Shown here one piece after another: positions 26,363 through 33,298 of a stretch of DNA of 64,000 nucleotides (position 1 is its first letter; the number at the start of each line of letters is the position of its first letter). The translations under genes were made by a program, and so were the position numbers. The stretch is taken from positions 372,001-436,000 of the forward strand of contig OZ242219.1 in NCBI GenBank assembly GCA_965206615.1, in the 5' to 3' direction. The notes beneath the pieces were generated by a model. It did not search any database. It had not been told where the DNA came from and worked only from the letters and a program-made list of their open reading frames with translations. Origin of the DNA: VXNE01 sp965206615. GTDB taxonomy: Bacteria > Pseudomonadota > Gammaproteobacteria > Pseudomonadales > Azotimanducaceae.

Positions 26363-28156
26363 ATGAAGCCACGCCTCGTCTATGACGGCGACTGCGCGTT
26401 CTGCCGGTACATGCAGGGCTACGCGGCGTCCGTGACAGGGGATGCGGTGGAGTACCGTCCGTATCGGGAGGTGCTTGCGGACCACCCGGACGTTTCCGAG
26501 GCCGACTTGGCCAGGACGATCTGGCTGTTCTCCGGGGAGGGGCGGCATTGCGGTGCGGATGCCGCGTTCCGGACGCTCGCCCTCGGCGGCCTGGGGTTCT
26601 GGCGCCTCCTGTACCGCCACCTGCCCGGCTTCGCGCTGGTCGCCGAAGCGGCGTATCGCTGGACCGCGCGGCACCGGAGCATCTGCCTTCGCGTTTCCCG
26701 GATCCTGTTCGGCCGACGCCTCGTCCGCGCGGAGTTCGCAGCCACCGCCGACCTGCTCGTACGGGGCATCGCGCTGTGCGGTTTGGCCGCCTTCGTTTCG
26801 CTCTGGTGGCAGATCGAGGGCCTGATCGGTCCGGGCGGGGTGCTCCCCGCGGATGCCTTCCTCGATGCGGTCGCCGGCGTGCGGGGGGTCGAGCGCTACT
26901 GGCTGCTGCCGACCGTGTTCTGGCTGAACGCATCGCCCGTCGCGCTGCATGGAGTCTGCGCCGTAGGCACGAGTGCCACGCTCCTGGCGCTGGCGGGGAG
27001 ATGGCGATGCATCGCCTCCGTCGTCGCCTACGTCTGTTACCTCTCGCTCCTGGGCGCCGGGCAGGTGTTCCTGTCCTACCAGTGGGACATCCTCCTCATC
27101 GAGTGCTTCGTGGCCGCGGCGGTCCTCGCCCGTGTGCCCACGGCCGGCGTCTGGCTGACACGTCTCGTGTTGTTCCGCTTCATGTTCCTCTCGGGCTTCG
27201 TGAAGCTTGCGAGCGGCGACCCGACCTGGGCCGACGGCACGGCGCTCGCGTATCACTTCGAGACGCAGCCCCTGCCGACGGCGCTCGCCTGGTATGCACA
27301 CCACGCGCCGGCGGTATTGCTGGAGTGGGCGGTCACGGCGACGCTGTTCATCGAACTGGTGCTGCCGTTCTGCATCCTCCTGCCGCGCAATGTCCGCCTG
27401 GTGGCCGCCGTGGCGTTCGTCCTGCTGGAGTTCCTCATCCTTGCGACCGGCAACTACAACTTCTTCAACGTCCTGACGATCGTTCTGTGCCTGGCGCTGC
27501 TGGATGACCGCCTGCTGCCGGTCGGGCGGGGGACTATCCGGCCCGGTGGGTCGCGGATGGGAGCGAGACTGGCCGGCGGCTGCGTCATCGCGCTGGGTGT
27601 CTGCGTCACCCTGCAGGCGACCTGGCGGCCGCCGGGGGTTCTCTCGGAGGTCGTGCACACGGTGCGGCCGTTGCGCCTCGCGAATCCCTATGGGCTCTTC
27701 GCCGTCATGACCAGGGAACGCGACGAACTCGTGGTGCAAGGCTCCCTGGACGGCGAGACCTGGCGCGACTATGCCTTCCCGTTCAAGCCGGGAGACAGGG
27801 CCCAGGCGCCGCGCTGGGCGACACCGCACCAACCGCGTCTCGACTGGCAGATGTGGTTCGCGGCGCTCACGACCCCGGAACGGGCGCCGTGGATGTACGA
27901 CTTCGCGTTCGCGTTGCTGGAAGCGCGCCCGGCCGTGCTCGCGCTGGTGGTGGATCCTTTCGACGGCGCGCGACCGACGTATGTCCGCGTCCTGCGCTAC
28001 CCGTATCGTTTCACGACGGCGGAGGAGAGGGCGCGTAGCGGGGATTGGTGGGCACGCGGCACGGAGACGATCTGGCTGCCGGCGCTGCGGTTACGGCGGC
28101 CGGTGGTGACCCATGAGCCGCTGACATTGGGGAGGAGGAACCTGGCGATCCCTTGA
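26363..28156 (+). CDS. DCC thiol-disulfide domain fused to lipase-maturation-factor-like membrane protein
   Basis: A 597-residue protein. Residues 1-110 are a DCC (YuxK-like) domain with the motif YDGDCAFCRYM (CxxC). The rest has several membrane helices and resembles lipase maturation factor (LMF1-like) proteins: QVFLSYQWDILLIECF, LFRFMFLSGFVKLASGDPTWADGTALAYHFETQPLP, LEFLILATGNYNFFN, then a soluble tail RLDWQMWFAALTTPERAPWM. These proteins are thought to assist folding of secreted enzymes in the membrane. The C-terminal residues after PLTL were altered by insertion of the AbiE module; the pre-insertion end (PLTLD-stop) survives at about 29879-29896. Confidence 0.82.
   Translation: MKPRLVYDGDCAFCRYMQGYAASVTGDAVEYRPYREVLADHPDVSEADLARTIWLFSGEGRHCGADAAFRTLALGGLGFWRLLYRHLPGFALVAEAAYRWTARHRSICLRVSRILFGRRLVRAEFAATADLLVRGIALCGLAAFVSLWWQIEGLIGPGGVLPADAFLDAVAGVRGVERYWLLPTVFWLNASPVALHGVCAVGTSATLLALAGRWRCIASVVAYVCYLSLLGAGQVFLSYQWDILLIECFVAAAVLARVPTAGVWLTRLVLFRFMFLSGFVKLASGDPTWADGTALAYHFETQPLPTALAWYAHHAPAVLLEWAVTATLFIELVLPFCILLPRNVRLVAAVAFVLLEFLILATGNYNFFNVLTIVLCLALLDDRLLPVGRGTIRPGGSRMGARLAGGCVIALGVCVTLQATWRPPGVLSEVVHTVRPLRLANPYGLFAVMTRERDELVVQGSLDGETWRDYAFPFKPGDRAQAPRWATPHQPRLDWQMWFAALTTPERAPWMYDFAFALLEARPAVLALVVDPFDGARPTYVRVLRYPYRFTTAEERARSGDWWARGTETIWLPALRLRRPVVTHEPLTLGRRNLAIP
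28098..28125. repeat. Left 28-bp direct repeat bounding the AbiE module
   Basis: Within the last codons of the LMF-like gene (encoding RPVVTHEPLT). Identical over 28 bases to 29860-29887. The two copies bracket the abiEi-abiEii genes, like attachment sites or a duplicated target. Confidence 0.8.
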
Positions 28157-28188
28157 ACAGTGTCAGAAATAAGCCTATATTTTCTGAC
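28153..28188 (+). promoter_or_regulatory. Promoter and inverted-repeat operator of the AbiE pair
   Basis: TTGAAC (28153-28158) and TATATT (28176-28181) are spaced by 17 bp. A perfect 8-bp inverted repeat GTCAGAAA / TTTCTGAC (28162-28169 and 28181-28188) surrounds the -10. AbiEi antitoxins repress their own promoter through inverted repeats, so this is a likely autoregulatory site. It is distinctly AT-rich in this GC-rich DNA. Confidence 0.7.
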
Positions 28189-28206
28189 CATCAAGGGAGT
28201 ATCGCC

Positions 28207-28800
28207 ATGGAACGATTGAGCGAAGCGGTACTGCGGCACGCGCAAAGACAGCCTGAAGGCGCTCCGGTGCTGGCGAAGGGGCTGTTGCATCTCGGCAGCC
28301 GGGCGGGGGTCGACCAGGCCCTGTCGCGCCTTGTGCGGCGCGGCGCGCTGCTGCGGGCGGGACGGGGTGTGTATGTCTTGCCGGTAGAGAGCCGGTTCGG
28401 GCGCCGCGCACCGTCGGTCGAGAAAACCGTCGAGGGACTCGCGGCTGCACGCGGAGAGCGCGTCGCGAACAGCGGCGCCATGGCGGCGAACGTGCTTGGC
28501 CTGACCACGCAGGTGCCCGTCAAGCACGTCTTTCTGACGTCGGGGTCGAGCCGGACGTTGACGCTCGGCCGCGAGCGGATCGAACTGCGCCATGCGCCGG
28601 AGTGGCAACTGGCGCTGGCCGGTCGGCGTGCCGGCGAGGCGGTCCGCGCGCTCGCCTGGCTGGGGCGTGACAGGGCCGGCGCGGCGGCGGGGGTGGTGCG
28701 GCAGCGGTTGAGCGAGGACGAGCGCCGGGAGCTCGGCAGCGTGAGCGCGCAGATGCCGGGATGGCTGGCCGGGCCGGTGAGCGCGGTGGTCCATGGCTGA
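28207..28800 (+). CDS. abiEi: AbiEi-type antitoxin (DUF6088-like)
   Basis: A 197-residue protein. The N-terminal winged-helix region (HAQRQPEGAPVLAKGLLHLGSRAGVDQALSRLVRRGALLRAGRGVYVLP) is typical of AbiEi antitoxins. The remainder resembles the toxin-neutralising domain (RVANSGAMAANVLGLTTQVPVKHVFLTSG). AbiEi counteracts the nucleotidyltransferase toxin AbiEii and represses the operon. ATG 28207 follows GGGAG; an in-frame start at 28153 would read through the promoter and is unlikely. The gene overlaps abiEii by eight bases. Confidence 0.85.
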   Translation: MERLSEAVLRHAQRQPEGAPVLAKGLLHLGSRAGVDQALSRLVRRGALLRAGRGVYVLPVESRFGRRAPSVEKTVEGLAAARGERVANSGAMAANVLGLTTQVPVKHVFLTSGSSRTLTLGRERIELRHAPEWQLALAGRRAGEAVRALAWLGRDRAGAAAGVVRQRLSEDERRELGSVSAQMPGWLAGPVSAVVHG

Positions 28801-29806
28801 GCGGTATCTGGATCTGGCCCTCGGCGACCGCCGGGAGGTGCTCGATGTCGCGGCAAGCGCATCCGGCCGTCCCGCCTATCTGCTGGAGAAGGACGTCTGG
28901 GTCGTGTGGTCGCTCGAGGCCCTGTTCGCGGGCCCGCTTGGGGCGCCGCTCGTTTTCAAGGGCGGCACGTCGCTGTCCAAGGCCTATCGGGCGATTGGGC
29001 GCTTCTCGGAGGATGTCGACCTTACCTACGACATTCGAGAGCTTGTGCCGGATTTGGTCCGCGATTGTCCGGATGCGCTGCCACCGAACCGGAGCCAGGA
29101 GCGGAAGTGGACGAAGGCGGTCCGCGAGGCTTTGGGCGCGTGGACACACGATGTCGCCAAGCCGGCGCTCGCGCGGGCGTTGCGGGTCGTCGAGCCCGAC
29201 GGCGAGGTCGTGATCGAAGACGGTAACGTGCTCGTCCGGTACGTCGCGTTGAATGAGGGGACAAGCTACGGACGAGCGGAGGTGAAACTGGAGTTCGGCG
29301 GCCGGGCGACGGGGGAGCCGAGTGCGGCGATGCCGGTTCGCTGCGATGCGGCGGACCATGTGCGGGGCGTCGAGTTCCCGACGGCGGAGCCGCGCGTCCT
29401 GCAGGTGGAGCGGACGTTCTGGGAGAAGGCGACGGCGGCGCACGTGTTCTGCACGCAGCGGCGGGTGCGCGGCGAGGGGTTCGCCCGGCACTGGCACGAT
29501 CTGGCGCGGCTCGACGACGCCGGCGTTGTGGCCAGCGCCCTGGCGGACCGCGGGATCGCGGCGGGGGTTGCGGCGCACAAGGCAGCGTTCTTCCGAGAGA
29601 AGGACGCGTCGGGAGGCTGGGTGGACTACCAGGCGGCGGTGGCCGGCGGTTTGCGGCTCGTTCCGGCGGGAGACGCGCTCTTGGCGTTGGCCGAGGACTA
29701 CGCGCGGATGGTGGAAGACCGGTGGCTGCTCGACGACGCGGAGTCGTTTGACGTGTTGATGGATGCCTGCCAGGCGATCGAGGACCGGGCCAACAGGCGG
29801 GACTGA
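28793..29806 (+). CDS. abiEii: AbiEii nucleotidyltransferase toxin
   Basis: A 337-residue nucleotidyltransferase-fold toxin. Motif I is FKGGTSLSKAYRAIGRFSEDVDL, with the catalytic serine/lysine loop and the acidic pair. Later segments include RVLQVERTFWEKATAAHVF and FARHWHDLARL, typical of the AbiEii/AbiGii family. AbiE systems act as type IV toxin-antitoxin pairs and cause abortive phage infection by modifying tRNA. The gene overlaps abiEi and ends 53 bp before the right direct repeat. No integrase accompanies the module. Confidence 0.9.
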   Translation: MAERYLDLALGDRREVLDVAASASGRPAYLLEKDVWVVWSLEALFAGPLGAPLVFKGGTSLSKAYRAIGRFSEDVDLTYDIRELVPDLVRDCPDALPPNRSQERKWTKAVREALGAWTHDVAKPALARALRVVEPDGEVVIEDGNVLVRYVALNEGTSYGRAEVKLEFGGRATGEPSAAMPVRCDAADHVRGVEFPTAEPRVLQVERTFWEKATAAHVFCTQRRVRGEGFARHWHDLARLDDAGVVASALADRGIAAGVAAHKAAFFREKDASGGWVDYQAAVAGGLRLVPAGDALLALAEDYARMVEDRWLLDDAESFDVLMDACQAIEDRANRRD

Positions 29807-29859
29807 ACGAGTGCATTCGACGATTGAGGGTCCGGCGGCGCGGTCGCAAGGATGTAGTA

Positions 29860-29887
29860 GGCCGGTGGTGACCCATGAGCCGCTGAC
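29860..29887. repeat. Right 28-bp direct repeat bounding the AbiE module
   Basis: Exact copy of 28098-28125. Read in the LMF frame it gives RPVVTHEPLT and continues LD-stop, which looks like the original C-terminus of the LMF-like gene before insertion. Confidence 0.8.
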
Positions 29888-29949
29888 GCTGGACTGAAAA
29901 CACGGCCCGGCTGAATCCCGGTCGCCCATCGGCGCATAATGGCGCCCCG

Positions 29950-31077
29950 ATGTCAGGAACGTCGCGCCCGACCCGAATCGTCCACTTCGCCGATCTGCAC
30001 CTCGACGCCGGCTTCGCGTGGGCGGGAGCGACGAGTTCGGTCGCGCGGCAACGGCGGCAGGGGTTGCGCAACGCGCTGTTGCGGATCGCGTCGATCGTCC
30101 GCGAGGTGCAGGCGGACGCCCTCTTCTGCGGCGGCGACCTGTACGAGGACGAACGCGTGACGCCTGACACGGCCGAGTTCCTGCGGGCCACCTTCGCGGG
30201 AGTCGACCCGACTCCCGTGTTCCTGGCGCCGGGCAACCACGACTGGTATGGGCCGGAAAGCGTCTATGCGCTCACCGCCTGGAGCCCGAACGTGCACGTC
30301 TTCCGGGAGCCGCGGCTTGTCCCGGTGCCGCTGGGGCCCGGATTGACGTTGTGGGGGGGTGCGCATTGCGCCCCGGCGAACACGGACAACTTCCTTGCGG
30401 GGTTCGACGTACAGGGACCGGGTGCGCACATCGCCCTTTTCCACGGGGCGGAGCGCTCGTGGTTCAGCGAACAGGGCGGCGGCAAGGAACCGCATGCCGC
30501 CTTCGACGCCAGCGATATCGACGCGGCCGGCCTGCTGCATGCCTTCGTCGGTCACTACCACCGGCCGAAGGACGCCGAACGGCACACCTACCCGGGGAAT
30601 CCCGATCCGCTGGCGTTCGGTGAGGACGGTCCCCGGGGCGCGGTGATCGCGACCATCGGGGAGGACGGCGTCGTTGCGCGCGAGCGCCGCACGGTAGCGC
30701 AGACGGAGGTGCACGAACTCGAACTGGACATCAGCGGCTGTGCGTCCGGGCAGGAGATTCGGGACCGGGTTCGGGCGCTCGCCGAAGGTCGCGGCGGGAT
30801 GGCGCGGGTGACGGTGACGGGCGAGCTCGAACGCGACGTGGATCTGCGCGAGGACGATCTGCGCGATGCGTTGCTCGCAACCTTCGGCGCCGTGCAGGTA
30901 CGCCAGGGCGCACTGCACGCGGGCTACGACATCGCCACGATCCGGGAAGAGAACACGGTGCGCGGCGCTTTCGTCAACGATGTCCTGGAATCCGGTCTGC
31001 CGGAGGCAGAGCAGCGACGCGTGCTGGTGGCCGGGCTACGCGCCCTCGACGGCCGCCGCGATCTCGACGTGCTCTGA
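29950..31077 (+). CDS. Metallophosphoesterase, SbcD/YhaO-like nuclease subunit
   Basis: A 375-residue calcineurin-like phosphoesterase. All motifs are present: FADLHLDAGF (D-x-H), CGGDLYEDE (GD), APGNHDWYGP (GNHD), LFHGAE and FVGHYHRPK (GHxH). This is the architecture of SbcD/Mre11-type DNA nucleases and of YhaO. The stop overlaps the ATG of the ATPase gene (TGATG), as expected for a nuclease/ATPase pair acting on DNA ends. It starts 144 bp after the AbiE toxin. Confidence 0.87.
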   Translation: MSGTSRPTRIVHFADLHLDAGFAWAGATSSVARQRRQGLRNALLRIASIVREVQADALFCGGDLYEDERVTPDTAEFLRATFAGVDPTPVFLAPGNHDWYGPESVYALTAWSPNVHVFREPRLVPVPLGPGLTLWGGAHCAPANTDNFLAGFDVQGPGAHIALFHGAERSWFSEQGGGKEPHAAFDASDIDAAGLLHAFVGHYHRPKDAERHTYPGNPDPLAFGEDGPRGAVIATIGEDGVVARERRTVAQTEVHELELDISGCASGQEIRDRVRALAEGRGGMARVTVTGELERDVDLREDDLRDALLATFGAVQVRQGALHAGYDIATIREENTVRGAFVNDVLESGLPEAEQRRVLVAGLRALDGRRDLDVL

Positions 31078-32276
31078 TGCGCTTCGAGTCGATCGAGGCG
31101 CGTGCCTTCGGGCCTTTCAGAGGTGCCTCCCTCGAGCTGAGCCCCGGCATGAATGTCGTGCACGGCGCGAACGAGGCCGGCAAGTCGACTTGGCATGCCG
31201 CGCTCTACGCGGGACTCTGCGGCGTGCGCCGCGGCAAGGGACGTGCGGCGCGTTGGGATGTCCTGTTCGAGCGGCGCCACCGGCCCTGGGACGACAACGG
31301 GGCCTGGGAGGTGGGCGCGGTGGTCGAGCTTGCCGACGGACGCCGGGTGGCATTGCGCCACGATCTGGCGGGGAAGGTCGAGAGTAGCGCGCAGGACGCC
31401 GATATTGCCGCCCGCGACTACTCGAACGAGATCCTCTTCGACGGAGCCCCCGACGGCTCCCGCTGGCTCGGCCTCAACCGCGTTTCCTTCCTGCACACGG
31501 CGTGTGTCCGTCAGGCGCAGATGCTGGCGCTGCGCGACGGCGCCGAAGCCCTGCAGGGCGCCCTGCAGGCTGCGGCCGACTCGGCCGGCACGGACGCCAC
31601 GGCGGCCCGTGCGCTGGAGTTGCTCGGCGACTTTCGCAGGGAACGGGTGGGCTCCGAGCGCGCCCGGACGAAGCCCCTCATGCAGTGGCGGGGCGAAGTG
31701 GACGCGGCGCGCAGCGCCTTGATGCTTGCCCGCGAGGCGCGCCGGGAATACCTCGCCGAACGTGCCCGCATCGGCACGCTCGATGCGCGGTTGCGCGACA
31801 CGCGGGCTCGGCTTGGCGCCGCACGGGCTCGGGATCTGGCGGAACGGGCGGAGCGATCGAGAGCGCGTCTGACAAAGGCTCAGGTGCTGGCGGAACGCTT
31901 TGCCGCAGGTGCTCCGCGGCCGTTCGACGATCATGTGCTGGCGGACCGGGTGGCCGGCGCCATTGCGACCTGGGCGGCGCGGCCCACGCCGCGGGATCCT
32001 GGCGGCATGCCGGCCGCGGACCTCGAGCGGCGGCGTGCGGAGCTGGAACTGGAACTGCAGTCGGTGGCCTCGCGCCCCCGGGAGGCCCGCGGATGCTGCT
32101 CGCCGGCGCGATGGTCGCTTTCGCGACGGGCGTGGCCGCGGGTCTGGCGGATTTCGCAGTTCCGGGCGCGATCCTGGGCGCCGTGGGCTTCGGCCTCCTG
32201 TGGTGGAGTCGCCGTACGTTACAGTCCGGACAGGCGCAAGAGACAGCGACACTGGAAGCGAAACGAGACCAGTTGA
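31077..32276 (+). CDS. SbcC/YhaN-like ATPase, N-terminal part (frameshifted gene)
   Basis: N-terminal half of a RecN/SbcC-type ATPase that partners the preceding phosphoesterase. It begins RFESIEARAFGPFRGASLEL and has Walker A GANEAGKST, then ARDYSNEILFDG and a coiled coil (about 200-330). After about 32075-32079, a run of five C, this frame turns into low-quality arginine/serine/tryptophan sequence, while homology continues in another frame. So the authentic product of this frame ends around residue 334. Either a single-base deletion has broken the gene, the base call is wrong, or a -1 frameshift occurs. Confidence 0.75.
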   Translation: MRFESIEARAFGPFRGASLELSPGMNVVHGANEAGKSTWHAALYAGLCGVRRGKGRAARWDVLFERRHRPWDDNGAWEVGAVVELADGRRVALRHDLAGKVESSAQDADIAARDYSNEILFDGAPDGSRWLGLNRVSFLHTACVRQAQMLALRDGAEALQGALQAAADSAGTDATAARALELLGDFRRERVGSERARTKPLMQWRGEVDAARSALMLAREARREYLAERARIGTLDARLRDTRARLGAARARDLAERAERSRARLTKAQVLAERFAAGAPRPFDDHVLADRVAGAIATWAARPTPRDPGGMPAADLERRRAELELELQSVASRPREARGCCSPARWSLSRRAWPRVWRISQFRARSWAPWASASCGGVAVRYSPDRRKRQRHWKRNETS

Positions 32277-33268
32277 CAGGGGAACTCGCGCGTCGCCGGC
32301 AGGCGGATGCGGTGGTCGCGGAGACGACGCGGGGTCTGGCGGCGGCCGAACTGGAGCTGCGCAGGGCATCGGCCGCGGCCGGTGTGGCGGGCGACACCGC
32401 CGCGACGTATCACGATGGTCTGCTCGCGTGGCAGCAGCGGCGCCGGGAGCGGCTCGAGGCATCCGACCGCGAACAGGAAGCCTGGGACACGCTGCAACGA
32501 CTGCTGGCGGGGCAGACGATCGAGGAACTGTCCGCTCGAACGGAACGCCTGACCGCGTCGGCGGACGCCGCAAGGGACGCGCTCGATGCGACGCTCCTGG
32601 CCGGCGGGGACACGGCAAGCGACTCCATCGACGAACTCGAGGCGCGCGAGCGGCAGGCCCGGGACGCACTGCAGGGCGCGCGTGGCGCATTGCGGGAGCG
32701 GGCGAGTCACCTGCCGGACCTCGCGGCCGCCGAGGAGCGACTGGCCGAGGCCAAGGGTCATCTGGACGCCATCGAGCGCCTCGACGCGACCCTCGGCCAC
32801 ACCATCGAGTTCCTTGCCGGCGCCGAGCGGCGTGTCCACCGGGACATCGCGCAGATCCTGCGCGAGACCGTCCTGGAATGGCTGCCGCGAGTTACCGACG
32901 GTCGTTACTCGGAGTGCCGGGTCGATCCTGCCTCGCTGAGCGTGGAGGTGCGGGGTCCGGACGGTCGTTTCATCAGCGCGGAGCTGCTATCGCACGGGAC
33001 GGCCGAACAGGTCTACCTGTTGCTGCGTCTGGCCCTGGCCCGTCACCTGACAGTCCGCGGCGAGGTGTGTCCGCTGCTGCTCGACGATGCGTTGAGCGGG
33101 TGCGACTCGAAACGCGCCCGGGCGCTGCTGGAGAGCCTGCTTGCGATCGCTGCGGCGACCCAGGTGATCCTGTTCACGCATGACGACGAGGTTCTGGCGT
33201 GGGCCCGGGAACGGCTGCACGAAACGCGGCACCGCGTGGTCGAACTCGCACCCCCCGGAGCGAGTTGA
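32093..33268 (+). CDS. SbcC/YhaN-like ATPase, C-terminal part (frameshifted gene)
   Basis: Continuation of the ATPase in the -1 frame. It starts at the possible ATG 32093 with a hydrophobic hairpin (MLLAGAMVAFATG...ILGAVGFGLLWW), as seen in the middle of YhaN-like proteins. A long coiled coil follows (about 45-240). The ATPase C-lobe has the signature-like LLSHGTAEQVYLLLRLALARHL and Walker B CPLLLDDALSGCD, then the switch His region QVILFTHDD. If this is separately translated, a split two-chain ATPase could form, but no good ribosome binding site precedes the ATG. More likely it is half of one broken or miscalled gene. Confidence 0.75.
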   Translation: MLLAGAMVAFATGVAAGLADFAVPGAILGAVGFGLLWWSRRTLQSGQAQETATLEAKRDQLTGELARRRQADAVVAETTRGLAAAELELRRASAAAGVAGDTAATYHDGLLAWQQRRRERLEASDREQEAWDTLQRLLAGQTIEELSARTERLTASADAARDALDATLLAGGDTASDSIDELEARERQARDALQGARGALRERASHLPDLAAAEERLAEAKGHLDAIERLDATLGHTIEFLAGAERRVHRDIAQILRETVLEWLPRVTDGRYSECRVDPASLSVEVRGPDGRFISAELLSHGTAEQVYLLLRLALARHLTVRGEVCPLLLDDALSGCDSKRARALLESLLAIAAATQVILFTHDDEVLAWARERLHETRHRVVELAPPGAS

Positions 33269-33298
33269 GGATCGATCGAGCCCGGGGACGGGCGGGCG

